Shown: one piece after another, positions 26,968 through 36,138 of the stretch
Layout: the number at the start of each line of letters is the position of its first letter
How positions within the stretch are numbered: the stretch's first letter is position 1
NCBI RefSeq assembly: GCF_014649715.1
Contig: NZ_BMTO01000003.1
Location: 155,396 to 219,395, forward strand
Direction: 5' to 3'
Origin: Streptomyces lateritius
Lineage (GTDB): Bacteria > Actinomycetota > Actinomycetes > Streptomycetales > Streptomycetaceae
DNA: 64,000 nucleotides
Notes under the pieces: model-generated
What the model saw: the letters and a program-made list of their open reading frames with translations, nothing else
What the model was told of the DNA's origin: nothing
Database searches by the model: none
Program-made: the position numbers and the translations under genes

Positions 26968-28395
26968 CTATCCGCGCTCCGGTGTCGGTGTCCGCAGCCG
27001 GGCCGGCGGCATGTACTCCCGTACGAGGGTGCGGTGCCACCAGGCTCCGGTCTCCCGCAGCTCCCGCCAGGTCGTGAACCGGTAGCGGTAGAGCCGGGCC
27101 CTGACGTGGGTCGGGGGCCTGTCCGGGAACGGGTTGTGGCGCAGCAGCCGGAGCGTGTCCCGGTCGCCTTCGAGAAGCCGCTCGACGAAGGGGCCGAACC
27201 AGTCACGGGCGTACGCGGGCGAGAGGGCCGCGAACCACATCAGCCAGTCGAGACGCAGGTGGTACGGGGCGTACTGACGGGGCAGCCGGCGCGGATCGCC
27301 CGGCTTGCCCTTGAAGCCGTACTCCCGCCACACCGTCCCGGGGTGCGGCGCCGGGTCGTCCGTGCCCTCGATGACGATCTCGTCACGCACCCGCCCGATC
27401 GATCCGAAGGCGCCGTACGTGTTGACCAGGTGGAACGCGTCGTACGAGCGGTTCATCGCCTGGTGGCGGGAGAGCAGGTTCCGCGCCGGGTGGTAGCTGA
27501 GGACCAGGATCACGGCGGTCGCCGCGATGACCACGACCACGTACCAGAGCGGCGGATCGGGCCGCGGGTGGGCACCGACGAGCGGCGAGCCGTCGATCAC
27601 CGAGAGCGCGATGACGATGGTGAGCCAGTTCAGCCACGCGAAGTTGCCCGAGAGGACCAGCCAGAGCTGGGTCGCCACCATCAGACAGGCGGCGACCGTC
27701 GCCACCGGCTGCGGGGTGAAGAGCAGCACGGGGACCACGAGCTGCACGAAGTGGTTGGCGGCCACCTCCACGCGGTGCAGCGGCTTCGGCAGGTGGTGGA
27801 AGAACCAGCTGAGCGGGCCGGGCATCGGCTGCGTCTCGTGGTGGTAGTGGAGGCAGGTCAGATCGCGCCAGCAGGGGTCCCCGCGGAGCTTGATGAGACC
27901 GGCGCCGAACTCGACCCGGAAGAGCAGCCAGCGCAGCAGCCACAGGACGAGGACGGGCGGCGCCGTGTCCTCGTTGCCGAGGAGGATCGCGAGGACGCCG
28001 GCCTCCAGGAGCAGCGACTCCCAGCCGAAGGAGTACCAGGTCTGGCCGACGTTCACGATGGAGAGGTACAGCCCCCAGAGCACCGCCCACAGCAGCATCG
28101 AGACGGCGAGCGGCACCGCGTCCCCGGCGCCGGCCACCAGGGCGAGTGCCAGGGCCGCACCGGACCAGGCCACCACCGCGAAGAAGCGGTCCGAGTAGTG
28201 CCAGTGGAACAGGGTGGGCGTCCTGCGCGGCTCGACCCGGCGCAGATACTCCGGCACGGGCAGCATGCCGCGCGCGCCGATCAGGGCCCGGAACTGGAGA
28301 GCGGCCGAGAGGAAGGCCACCAGGTACAGCCCGGCGAGCCCTCGCTGGAAGAGGATCCGGCTCAGCCAGTGATCGGGTGCGGTGAACCACTCCAT
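26968..28395 (-). CDS. Lipase maturation factor family membrane protein
   Basis: A 475-residue integral membrane protein with about eight to ten hydrophobic spans and the family landmarks YSFGWESLLLEAG, LIKLRGDPCWRDLTCLHYH and PHPGTVWREYGFKGKPGDP. Related eukaryotic LMF1 helps secreted lipases fold; the bacterial members are not well studied. The last 60 residues are a hydrophilic C-terminal domain (YRYRFTTW). The ATG lies at the first membrane span. No lipase gene is adjacent. Confidence 0.88.
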   Translation of the reverse strand: MEWFTAPDHWLSRILFQRGLAGLYLVAFLSAALQFRALIGARGMLPVPEYLRRVEPRRTPTLFHWHYSDRFFAVVAWSGAALALALVAGAGDAVPLAVSMLLWAVLWGLYLSIVNVGQTWYSFGWESLLLEAGVLAILLGNEDTAPPVLVLWLLRWLLFRVEFGAGLIKLRGDPCWRDLTCLHYHHETQPMPGPLSWFFHHLPKPLHRVEVAANHFVQLVVPVLLFTPQPVATVAACLMVATQLWLVLSGNFAWLNWLTIVIALSVIDGSPLVGAHPRPDPPLWYVVVVIAATAVILVLSYHPARNLLSRHQAMNRSYDAFHLVNTYGAFGSIGRVRDEIVIEGTDDPAPHPGTVWREYGFKGKPGDPRRLPRQYAPYHLRLDWLMWFAALSPAYARDWFGPFVERLLEGDRDTLRLLRHNPFPDRPPTHVRARLYRYRFTTWRELRETGAWWHRTLVREYMPPARLRTPTPERG

Positions 28396-28437
28396 CCCTT
28401 CCAGTATCGACCCGGGGGCGTCGGCCAGGAGGCGGAG

Positions 28438-28602
28438 TCAGGCCTTGTCCTCGTCGTCCGCGCCGCGCTCGCCCTCCGCCTGGGAGGGGGTGGTACGGGT
28501 GGTCTGCGGATGGCGCTGCCTCCGCTCCTGGGGGTCCATGTCCTCGTCGAGCCGCTCGCCCTCGGCCTGCGAGGGGCTCGTGTATTCGTCGTACTGGCTC
28601 AT
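28438..28602 (-). CDS. Small acidic protein with PSQAEGER repeat
   Basis: A 54-residue hydrophilic protein starting MSQYDEYTSPSQAEGERLD. The octapeptide PSQAEGER occurs twice, about 29 residues apart, in an otherwise Asp/Glu/Arg/Gln-rich and probably disordered chain. A GAGGAG-like ribosome site precedes the ATG; the longer start at 28,635 is less likely. It lies 42 nt upstream of the lipase maturation factor gene, same strand. Unknown function. Confidence 0.55.
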   Translation of the reverse strand: MSQYDEYTSPSQAEGERLDEDMDPQERRQRHPQTTRTTPSQAEGERGADDEDKA

Positions 28603-28663
28603 CGCGGGCTCCTCGGCTGGAACGTATGGGTACAAAGGGAGCGTAACGCCCGAGTGGTGTCGC

Positions 28664-29227
28664 TCACCCCTCGACGATGCGCCGCAGAGTACGGCCGAGG
28701 TGGCGGGCGTAGGCGTGCTGGAGGTGCGGCACGAGGGGGCCCGCGAGGCGGGTGTACCAGGCGGCGGGGCGGCTGAAGGCGGTGACGGTGAACCAGACCG
28801 ATCCGTCGGGGTGGAGGTCGACGACGAAGGACTCCTCGCCGCTCTCCGGGTGTCCGGCGAGGGTGCCGTACGCGAATCCGGTGCGGCCCCCCTCGTACGC
28901 CGTCCAGATCACCTCGCAGGGTGCGGTGAAGCGGAGGGGGCCGAGGCCGAGCGAGACCTCCACGAGAACGCCGGGGTCGGCGCGGACGTTCCGGCTGCGG
29001 ACTCGTGCGCCGGAGGCGCGGTGCAGCCGCCAGGTGGTGACGGCGGCGCCGGCCGTCTCGAAGGCGTCTTCGCCCCTCCCGATCCGGACGGTGTGGTGGA
29101 GATGCTGGTAGCCGGACGGCAGCCGGTCCGCGGCGGTGGCGCCGACGTCGGGGTAGTTGAGGCCCGCGCCGGGCGTGCGTGGGGGAGCGGTGGGGGTGGT
29201 GGTGAGGGAGCGGACCAGGCGGGTCAT
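28664..29227 (-). CDS. DUF1990 family protein
   Basis: A 187-residue soluble protein of the DUF1990 family: LNYPDVGAT near residue 23, a GYQHLHHTVRIGRGEDAFE strand, GTLAGHPESGEESFVV, and the C-terminal helix HLGRTLRRIV. These have a START/polyketide-cyclase-like fold with unknown ligand. Its start overlaps the YndJ stop as ATGA, so the two are co-translated; this pairing recurs in other actinomycetes and in Bacillus-type YndJ proteins, where the domains are fused. Confidence 0.85.
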   Translation of the reverse strand: MTRLVRSLTTTPTAPPRTPGAGLNYPDVGATAADRLPSGYQHLHHTVRIGRGEDAFETAGAAVTTWRLHRASGARVRSRNVRADPGVLVEVSLGLGPLRFTAPCEVIWTAYEGGRTGFAYGTLAGHPESGEESFVVDLHPDGSVWFTVTAFSRPAAWYTRLAGPLVPHLQHAYARHLGRTLRRIVEG

Positions 29228-30141
29228 GACGCGGTCTCCTTGGGTGCGGATGGTGCGGATGGTGTGGGCGTGGTGGACGCCTGGATGCGGCGCCAGGCGA
29301 GCAGCGAGCAGAGGGCGAAACCGAGGGCGTTGCCGAGACCGTGGGTGGCGGCCATCCAGGTCAGGCTGGGGTGGGGCAGTCCGGTGGCCTCGCCGAGCGC
29401 CCAGCTCAGGGCGAGGAGCATGGTCGCCACGAGGACGACGGCCGAGACGGCGAGGAGGCCGCGGGTGACCGGGTCGCCGGTGCCGGTCCGGATCTCCCGC
29501 CAGGTCGGCAGGGCGACGGCCCACATGCCGGCGGTGAGGACGAGCGCCCCGGCGAGTTCGGCCCAGTCGTCGACGAAGTAGCCGAGCAGGACGAGCAGCG
29601 TGCCGAGCGGGACGCTGAGGGCGGCGAACCGCGTGGCGGGTCCCTCGGACGTACGGCAGACCAGGCCGGCCACCAGGGCGGCGGCGAACCCCGCGAAGTG
29701 GAAGTGGGGCACGGTCAGGGCCAGGATGCCGAGGTCGAAGCCGAGGAGTTCGTGTCCGGCGCGTTCGGTGACCAGGGCGAGCCCCGCCACGGAGGGAGTC
29801 ACCAGAGCGGTGAGCACGGCGATTTCCGAGGGCGCGAGGACGCGTGGCCGGTCCGGGCCGCCGCCGGCCGAGGGTCGGCGGAGCCGTGCGGCGAGGCGGG
29901 CCGGGGCGTACAGCGCCAGTGTCAGCGTGGCCAGCGCGTAGACGGTGGCGAGCGCCGCCGCCGTGGGGGAGCGCGGCAGCCAGAGGGCGACCGCGCCCGG
30001 CAGGGCGAGCAGCGGCCAGGCGCGGGCGAGGGTGCGCAGTCCGCGGGGCGTCGGCCCGGTCGGCCCGTCGATCAGCCGCAGGCCGACCGGGACCACGACG
30101 AACATGCCGAGCATCACGATGAGACCGACCAACACGGACAT
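29224..30141 (-). CDS. YndJ-family membrane protein
   Basis: A 305-residue protein with about nine transmembrane helices, the YndJ signature HFHFAGFAAAL in the middle and LTWMAATHGLGNALGFAL near the end. Role unknown. The start at 30,141 is preferred over the in-frame ATG at 30,174 because the latter overlaps the operator and would sit almost on the transcription start predicted from TTGAAC-17-TAGGCT on this strand. Translationally coupled to DUF1990. Confidence 0.8.
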   Translation of the reverse strand: MSVLVGLIVMLGMFVVVPVGLRLIDGPTGPTPRGLRTLARAWPLLALPGAVALWLPRSPTAAALATVYALATLTLALYAPARLAARLRRPSAGGGPDRPRVLAPSEIAVLTALVTPSVAGLALVTERAGHELLGFDLGILALTVPHFHFAGFAAALVAGLVCRTSEGPATRFAALSVPLGTLLVLLGYFVDDWAELAGALVLTAGMWAVALPTWREIRTGTGDPVTRGLLAVSAVVLVATMLLALSWALGEATGLPHPSLTWMAATHGLGNALGFALCSLLAWRRIQASTTPTPSAPSAPKETAS

Positions 30142-30160
30142 CCGCGCACCACCCCCCCGA

Positions 30161-30215
30161 TTGAACGTGTTCAACTCGATGAGATGAGCCTAGGGGTTTC
30201 CTTGAACGTGTTCAA
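30161..30215 (-). promoter_or_regulatory. Tandem TTGAAC-GT-GTTCAA operators over a promoter
   Basis: Two identical 14-nt elements, at 30161-30174 and 30202-30215, 41 nt apart (about four helical turns). Each is an inverted repeat TTGAAC/GTTCAA with a 2-nt centre, as bound by TetR-like dimers. The upstream copy supplies a TTGAAC -35 on the minus strand, 17 nt from TAGGCT (30192-30187). The second lies just downstream of the predicted start of transcription. Cooperative repression of yndJ-DUF1990 is likely. No TetR gene is adjacent. Confidence 0.7.
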
Positions 30216-30334
30216 GTCTGTCGCTCGACCGGCCCTGCCCCGCTTGCGACCGACGGGCCGGTGCGACAGACATGAGGGAATGTCCCGGCCGGACACGAAG
30301 GAGCGGCCCGGGGTGGAAGAGGCGGGAGATCCAG

Positions 30335-31468
30335 GTGCGCTCACCCACACGCCGGTCACGAAGGCCCCACGTCGGCGCGCGGGCCGCGCTCACCGCGCTC
30401 GCCGCGGCGCTGCTGGTCGCGGGCTGCTCGTCCGACGACGGCGGCGGAGACGGGGGGACGACAGCCGCCTCCCAGGAGGTCTTCCTCCAGCCCGTCGCCG
30501 CCCAGGGACCCGACCCCTTCACCGAGTCCACGGCGAAGGCCGGCGCCCCGCCGGCCACGACACCGCCGAGCGGGACGGCGACGGCCGCCACGAACCATGA
30601 GGTCACCGGCTCCACCCCCGGCCTCTACGGCGGCACCCACTCCGCAACCAGTTGCGACGTCGAGCGGCAGGTCGCCCTCCTCACCGCCGACGCGCCGAAG
30701 GCCCGCGCGTTCGCCGACGGCGCCGGCATCCCCGAGGCCGACCTCGCGGACTGGCTGCGCGGCCTCACCCCCGTCGTCCTGCGCGCCGACACCCGCGTCA
30801 CCAACCACGGCTATTCCGGCGGCCGCGCCACCGCGTACCAGTCCGTCCTTCAGGCCGGTACGGCGGTACTCGTCGACCGGTACGGCGCGCCGCGCGTCCG
30901 CTGCGCCTGCGGAAATCCGCTGCGCTCGCCGAGCGCCGGGCGGGGGGCCGCGCAGAGCGGGAAGCCCTGGAGCGGATACCACCCCGACCGGGTCGTGGTC
31001 ATCAGGCCGACGGCGACGGTCGTGAACAGCCTGGTCATCGTCGACGTCGTCGACCACACGTGGATCGAGCGGCGGACCGGGACCGACGGCGACCAGGACA
31101 GGAAGCCCGCGGTGGATCCGCCCTGCGACCCCGACCGGTGCCACCGCCTGCTGCCGCCGACGCCCGCCCCCGACCCCACGACGCTGGACCCGGAAGTCTC
31201 GGATCCCATGTCCTCGGATCCCATGTCCCCGGATCCCATGTCGCCGGACCCCACGTCCCCGGACCCGTCGTCTACCACCGAGTGCCCCTCGCCGGTGCCG
31301 TACGAAAGCCCGTCCGTCCCGCCCGGCTGCCCGGCCCCGACCTGGTCCGAACCGGCCTCCCCGCCGCCTTCCGAGCAGCCCGTCGAACCCGATTCCCAGC
31401 CGCCCTCCTGGGAGGACCTCTTCCCCGGCGACACCGCCCCGCGGCAGCCGGAGACCTTCGAAGGCTGA
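30335..31468 (+). CDS. DUF6777-type secreted lipoprotein
   Basis: A 377-residue protein with a lipobox (LLVAGCSS; Cys near residue 31) after an Arg-rich N-terminus. The globular part (about 75-270) has the DUF6777 look: TPGLYGGTHSATSCDVERQV, GYSGGRATAYQSVLQAGT and VRCACGNPL. A low-complexity tail begins near 290 with tandem SDPM/SPDPM/SPDPT repeats, then Pro/Ser/Glu-rich sequence, suggesting a cell-wall spacer. GTG start with GCGGGAG upstream. The divergent operators at 30.2 kb could also affect it. Function unknown. Confidence 0.75.
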   Translation: MRSPTRRSRRPHVGARAALTALAAALLVAGCSSDDGGGDGGTTAASQEVFLQPVAAQGPDPFTESTAKAGAPPATTPPSGTATAATNHEVTGSTPGLYGGTHSATSCDVERQVALLTADAPKARAFADGAGIPEADLADWLRGLTPVVLRADTRVTNHGYSGGRATAYQSVLQAGTAVLVDRYGAPRVRCACGNPLRSPSAGRGAAQSGKPWSGYHPDRVVVIRPTATVVNSLVIVDVVDHTWIERRTGTDGDQDRKPAVDPPCDPDRCHRLLPPTPAPDPTTLDPEVSDPMSSDPMSPDPMSPDPTSPDPSSTTECPSPVPYESPSVPPGCPAPTWSEPASPPPSEQPVEPDSQPPSWEDLFPGDTAPRQPETFEG

Positions 31469-31532
31469 GGGCTCCCATGTCCGCCGCCGTCTCCGCCGTG
31501 CGCCGGACCGGCCCTCCGCCTAGCGTGGCCCC

Positions 31533-33635
31533 ATGAGCGCGGGCAGAGGGGGCGGCGAGGCGGTGGAGTGCCGCTGCGGATCGGGACCAGGGAGCCCGGC
31601 CTGTTGCTTTCTCCGGGACTACGGCCGGGCGTTCCGGATGGGCAGCTTCGACTGGGACCTGATGACCGGCCTGATGGCCATGGACGAGGGCGCCCTGGCC
31701 GTCTTCGACATGCGCCCCGAGGAGTACGACGGCGATCCGGTCACCCTCGGCTCCCGCGTGACGCCCGACGAGGCGCGCCGGCTCGACACACTGGTCACCC
31801 ACGCGCTCAAGGACGGCAGCGGCCACTACGGCGCGTACTTCCGCGTCCGGCTGCGGGACGGCGCCTCCCGCTGGACCCACACCGAGGGGATCATCCAGCG
31901 CGACGAGACCGGCCGCCCCCGCCGGATCGTCGGCATCGTCCGGGACGCCTCGGAGGAGGTGACCGAGCAGGCCGCGCGGCTCGGCCTGGACGAAGGGCGG
32001 CGCAAACGCACCAGCGTCGTGGAGGGCACCACCGCGGCCCTGGCCCACGCCAGGACCGTGCAGGACGTCATCGACCTGCTCAACGACTCGCACGGGCTCG
32101 AGTACTTCGGCGCCACCAGCCTCGTCGTGGGCCTCCTGGAGGCGGGCCGGATCCATCTGGTCGCCGAGGGGCCGGACGGCGCCTTCGTCCCCGGCACGCG
32201 CTTCACCCGGGTGGACGAGCCGTACCCGATGAGTGAGGTGATCCGCACCCTCCGGCCCCGGTTCATCGACTCCCCGCAGGACTTCGCCGACTCGTACCCG
32301 GTCCTCTGGCCGCACATCAGCGGGCTCGGCATCACCTCGGCGGTGTATCTGCCGCTGATCGCCCAGGCCCGGCCGATCGGCGCGCTCGGACTGCTCTACA
32401 GCGACAAGTCCGGTTTCAGCGCCGACGAGCGCAACCTGCTGGTCGCGCTCGGCAGCAGCATCGCGCAGAGCCTGCAGCGCGCCATGCTCTACGAGCAGGA
32501 GCACGACCTGGCCCAAGGGCTCCAGCAGGCGATGCTGCCGCGCCGCATCCCCGAGGTGCCCGGCGCGCAGATAGCCGTCCGCTACCGCTCGGCCCGTCTC
32601 GGCCGGGACATCGGCGGCGACTGGTACGACATCATCCCGCTGCCCGGCGGCCGGGTCGGCGCCGTCATCGGGGACGTACAGGGCCATGACACCCACGCCG
32701 CCGCCGTCATGGGCCAGCTGCGGATCGTGCTGCGCGCCTACGCGGCCGAGGGGCACACGCCGGCGACCGTGATGGCCCGGGCGTCCGTCTTCCTCCACGA
32801 GCTGGACACCGACCGTTTCGCCACCTGCACCTACGCCGAGGCGGACCTCGCCACCGGCGTGATCCAGGTGGTGCGGGCGGGACACGTCGAGCCGCTGCTC
32901 CAGGACCCTGACGGCGGCAGTCGGCGGCTGACGGTGGACGGCGGGCTGCCGCTCGGCCTCTCGGCCGAGTTCGGCCGTCTCGACTACCCGGTGACCACGC
33001 TGGAACTGGACCCGGGCCAGACGCTCCTGCTTTACACCGACGGCCTGGTGGAGAAGCCGGGATCCGACCTCGACGAGGGCATGCGATGGCTCTCCTCGCT
33101 GGTACGGGGCGGGCCGCGCGACCTCCAGCAGCTCGCCGACCACCTGTGCGAGGTCGTGGACGAGCGGGGCGGCGAGGACGACGTGGCGATCCTGCTGCTG
33201 CGTCGGCAGGGCGCGTACTTCCCGCGCTCGGGCGGCCGGCTTCAGCAGCACGTGGGGCAGGGCGACCCGGAGGCGCTGAGCTCCGCCCGGCACATGATCC
33301 GGGCCGCCGTCCGCGCCTGGGGCGCGGGGGAGCGCTCCGACGAGATCGAACTCGTCTCCGACGAGCTGACGACCAACGCGCTGATGCACACCGACGGCGG
33401 GGCGATCGTGACGCTGCGGATGCTCGCGGGGCCGGACCGGCGGGTGCGCGTGGAGGTGGAGGACCGCTCCAGCGCGCTGCCGAGACGCAGGGAGGCGGGG
33501 GAGTCGGGCGTCTCCGGCCGGGGCCTGCTCCTGGTGGACCGGCTCTCCGACGTCTGGGGCGTCGAACCGCGCGGAGGAGGCAAATGTGTCTGGTGCGAAT
33601 TTATTGTTAACGCTGCGTACATCGATCGTACTTGA
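31533..33635 (+). CDS. PAS-GAF-SpoIIE phosphatase with HATPase domain
   Basis: A 700-residue cytoplasmic regulator. The order is a short Cys-rich N-terminus (CRCGSGPGSPACC), PAS (about 30-145), GAF (165-315), SpoIIE/PP2C phosphatase (340-555; AVRYRSARLGRDIGGDWYD, VIGDVQGHDTHAA) and a GHKL ATPase related to anti-sigma kinases (570-690; DELTTNALMHTDG, GRGLLLVD). Such proteins both phosphorylate and dephosphorylate STAS-domain anti-sigma antagonists, linking stress signals to sigma factors. TAGCGT ends 6 nt before the ATG with no ribosome site, so the mRNA is probably leaderless. Confidence 0.9.
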   Translation: MSAGRGGGEAVECRCGSGPGSPACCFLRDYGRAFRMGSFDWDLMTGLMAMDEGALAVFDMRPEEYDGDPVTLGSRVTPDEARRLDTLVTHALKDGSGHYGAYFRVRLRDGASRWTHTEGIIQRDETGRPRRIVGIVRDASEEVTEQAARLGLDEGRRKRTSVVEGTTAALAHARTVQDVIDLLNDSHGLEYFGATSLVVGLLEAGRIHLVAEGPDGAFVPGTRFTRVDEPYPMSEVIRTLRPRFIDSPQDFADSYPVLWPHISGLGITSAVYLPLIAQARPIGALGLLYSDKSGFSADERNLLVALGSSIAQSLQRAMLYEQEHDLAQGLQQAMLPRRIPEVPGAQIAVRYRSARLGRDIGGDWYDIIPLPGGRVGAVIGDVQGHDTHAAAVMGQLRIVLRAYAAEGHTPATVMARASVFLHELDTDRFATCTYAEADLATGVIQVVRAGHVEPLLQDPDGGSRRLTVDGGLPLGLSAEFGRLDYPVTTLELDPGQTLLLYTDGLVEKPGSDLDEGMRWLSSLVRGGPRDLQQLADHLCEVVDERGGEDDVAILLLRRQGAYFPRSGGRLQQHVGQGDPEALSSARHMIRAAVRAWGAGERSDEIELVSDELTTNALMHTDGGAIVTLRMLAGPDRRVRVEVEDRSSALPRRREAGESGVSGRGLLLVDRLSDVWGVEPRGGGKCVWCEFIVNAAYIDRT

Positions 33636-33710
33636 CCGTCACCGACCGTAGGCGGTTGACTTCGGTTCCCGGCCACTCCGATCGGGCCACCTCCAGGACA
33701 TGGGGATCCT

Positions 33711-35102
33711 TTGAGCAGTGAGCTTCTGGCACCTCTCGATCTGGCCTTCTGGCACCTCGAATCCAGCGACCACCCCATGCACCTGGGCGCCCTCGCCCAC
33801 TTCGGCCCGCCGCCCCGGGGCGACGAGCACGGGGAGCGCCGTGTGCCAGACCTTCCCGATCTTCCCGGTCTTCCCGGCCTTCTCGGACTCCTCGCCCGCC
33901 GCGCCGAGGCGATCCCCCGGCTGAGGATGCGCGTCCGCGACGTGCTGCTGCCGGTCGGCGGCGCCGTCTGGGCCACGGACAAGGACTTCGACGTGCGACG
34001 GCACGTGCGGGAGATCGCCCTGCCCGGCGCCGACTTCCCCGCCGAGGCCGCCAGGCTGGCGGGCGAGCTGATGGAGCGCCCGGTCGAACGCGGACTGCCG
34101 CCCTGGGAGATGTACCTGCTCACCGGCGCCCCCGACGGGTCGTTCGGCGTCCTCGTCAAGCTCCACCACGCCCTCGCCGACGGCATGCGGGCCGTCGCCA
34201 TCGGGGCCGGCATCTTCGACGAGATCGCCGCCGTCACCCGCAGGCCCGGCCACCGCCGAGCCCGCCCCGTACCCCCGCGCTCCTGGCTCCCGGGGCCCGG
34301 CCGGCTCGTCGGCGCCGCACGGGACCGCATCGGGGACCTGGGCCGGGCCGTCGAGGTCGGCGCCTCCGTCGTCCGCGCCAGCCGGCTCGACCCCCGCGCC
34401 ACCGCGGCCCTCGCCGCCCACTCCAGCGGAACGCGCCGGGTGGCCACCGCTGTCCTCGACCTGGAGCGGATCCACCGCGTACGCCGCCTCTCGGGAGGCA
34501 CCGCCAACGACGTCCTGCTCGCCGTCGTCGCCGGAGCCCTGCGCCGCTGGCTCGACGGGCGCGGCGAACCGCTCCCCGGAGCGGACCCGCGCGCCCTGGT
34601 GCCCGTCTCCCGCCGCCGGCCCGGCTCCCCGGCGGGCTCCGGCAACAGCTTCTCCGCCTACCTCCTCACCCTCCCGGTCACCGAGCCCGACCCGGCGGCC
34701 CGGCTGACCGCCGTACGGCGGGCGATGGACCGCAACAAGGCCGACGGCCCGCTGCGCGGCGCCGGAGCCCTCACTGTCCTCGCCGACCAACTGCCGCCGC
34801 TCGCCCACCGCTTCGGTGCCCCGCTGGCCTCCGGAGCCGCCCGGCTGCTGTTCGACGTCCTGGTCACCAACGTGCCGCTGCCGCGCTCCGCGCTCTCCCT
34901 GGGCGGGGCCCCGCTGCGCGCCCTCTACCCGATGGCGCCGCTCGCCCGCGGCCAGTCACTGGCCGTGGCGATGTCTCCGTACGGCGGACAGGTACACGTC
35001 GGCCTGGTCGCCGACGGCAAGGCGGTCCCCGACCTCGACGCGCTGGCAGCCGCGTTCGCCGACGAACTGGACCTGCTCGACGAGTTCGGCGGGGGCCGCT
35101 GA
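33711..35102 (+). CDS. Wax ester synthase/diacylglycerol acyltransferase (WS/DGAT)
   Basis: A 463-residue O-acyltransferase that makes triacylglycerol or wax esters from acyl-CoA. Catalytic HHALADG is at residues 152-158 (His153 and Asp157). The C-terminal half has GTANDVLLAVVAGALRRWL and VTNVPLPRSALSLGG. An odd internal run of DLP/GLP repeats (residues 46-60) is inserted in the first domain. A TTG start is inferred from the match to the family N-terminus (LLAPLDLAFWHLES); no in-frame ATG or GTG is close. Confidence 0.88.
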   Translation: MSSELLAPLDLAFWHLESSDHPMHLGALAHFGPPPRGDEHGERRVPDLPDLPGLPGLLGLLARRAEAIPRLRMRVRDVLLPVGGAVWATDKDFDVRRHVREIALPGADFPAEAARLAGELMERPVERGLPPWEMYLLTGAPDGSFGVLVKLHHALADGMRAVAIGAGIFDEIAAVTRRPGHRRARPVPPRSWLPGPGRLVGAARDRIGDLGRAVEVGASVVRASRLDPRATAALAAHSSGTRRVATAVLDLERIHRVRRLSGGTANDVLLAVVAGALRRWLDGRGEPLPGADPRALVPVSRRRPGSPAGSGNSFSAYLLTLPVTEPDPAARLTAVRRAMDRNKADGPLRGAGALTVLADQLPPLAHRFGAPLASGAARLLFDVLVTNVPLPRSALSLGGAPLRALYPMAPLARGQSLAVAMSPYGGQVHVGLVADGKAVPDLDALAAAFADELDLLDEFGGGR

Positions 35103-35153
35103 ACGTGAGGCGCTGAGCGCGCGGCGCGACGGCGGTCCTGGCAGGGTGGAGCC

Positions 35154-36029
35154 ATGCCCGAACTGCCCGAGGTCGAAGCGCTGCGAGAATTCCTCGACGA
35201 GCATCTCGTGGGCAAGGAGATCGCCCGCGTGCTGCCCGTCGCGGTCAGCGTGCTCAAGACGTACGACCCACCCCTGAGCGCCCTCGAGGGTGCCGAGGTC
35301 GTCGGTGTCGCCCGGCACGGCAAGTTCCTCGACATCGAGAGCGCGGGCACCACGGGCGAGCTGCTCCATCTCCTGATCCACCTGGCCCGCGCCGGCTGGC
35401 TCCACTGGAAAGATCCCCTGCCCTCGGGGGCACCGCGCCCGGGCAAGGGACCGCTGGCCCTGCGGACCGCGCTCACCGGGGGCGACGGCTTCGACCTCAC
35501 CGAGGCCGGGACCACGAAGCGGCTCGCCGTCCACCTGGTCCGCGATCCGCAGGACGTGCCGGGGGTGGCCCGACTGGGCCCCGACCCGCTCGCCGACGAG
35601 TTCGACCTCACCGCCTTCGCCGCCCTGTTGCACGGGGAACGGCGTCAGATCAAGGGAGCCCTGCGCGACCAGAGCCTGATCGCCGGCATCGGGAACGCCT
35701 ACAGCGACGAGATCCTGCACGCGGCGAAGATGTCCCCGTTCAAACCGACCCAGAACCTGACGGACGACGAGACCGCCGTTCTCTACGAGGCCACGCGTAC
35801 CACCCTCCGGGAGGCCGTCGAGCGTGCGCACGGGCTCGCCGCGGGCAAGCTCAAGGCCGAGAAGAAGAGCGGACTGCGCGTCCACGGGCGGGCCGGCGAA
35901 CCCTGCCCGGTCTGCGGTGACACCATCCGTGAGGTGTCGTTCAGCGACTCCTCCCTCCAGTACTGCCCCACCTGCCAGACCGGCGGCAAACCGCTCGCGG
36001 ACCGACGCCTGTCGAAACTGCTCAAGTAA
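35154..36029 (+). CDS. Fpg/Nei family DNA glycosylase
   Basis: A 291-residue base-excision repair enzyme. The N-terminus MPELPEVEALREFLD supplies the catalytic Pro (after Met removal) and Glu. There is a helix-two-turns-helix with QSLIAGIGNAYSDEIL and a C-terminal zinc finger CPVC...CPTC with 16 residues between the pairs. Expected to remove oxidised bases and nick the abasic site. It is one of the Fpg/Nei paralogues, and which one cannot be decided here. CAGGGT ends 6 nt before the ATG, so a leaderless start is possible. Confidence 0.9.
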   Translation: MPELPEVEALREFLDEHLVGKEIARVLPVAVSVLKTYDPPLSALEGAEVVGVARHGKFLDIESAGTTGELLHLLIHLARAGWLHWKDPLPSGAPRPGKGPLALRTALTGGDGFDLTEAGTTKRLAVHLVRDPQDVPGVARLGPDPLADEFDLTAFAALLHGERRQIKGALRDQSLIAGIGNAYSDEILHAAKMSPFKPTQNLTDDETAVLYEATRTTLREAVERAHGLAAGKLKAEKKSGLRVHGRAGEPCPVCGDTIREVSFSDSSLQYCPTCQTGGKPLADRRLSKLLK

Positions 36030-36035
36030 CCGCTC

Positions 36036-36120
36036 GACCACCCCTCCACCGGCCGACCACCCGCTCCACCGGCCGATGGCTCCCTCAGCCGGTCGACCAC
36101 CCCCTCCACCGGCCGACCGC
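36036..36120 (+). repeat. Degenerate tandem repeat upstream of the LytTR gene
   Basis: About four imperfect copies of a 20-22 nt unit, CGACCACCCCCTCCACCGGC, fill the interval between the DNA glycosylase and the LytTR regulator. The third copy is the most diverged. Non-coding by position. It could be a regulator-binding array for the adjacent LytTR protein or simple slippage. Confidence 0.6.
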
Positions 36121-36138
36121 TCGCCTAGACTCCGCCGC

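Noticed and set aside
31198..31270. CRISPR-like short repeats
   Set aside because: They are in-frame codon repeats (SDPM/SPDPM) within the lipoprotein tail, with no unique spacers.
36036..36120. CRISPR array
   Set aside because: Repeats are contiguous and degenerate with no spacers, and no cas genes are present.
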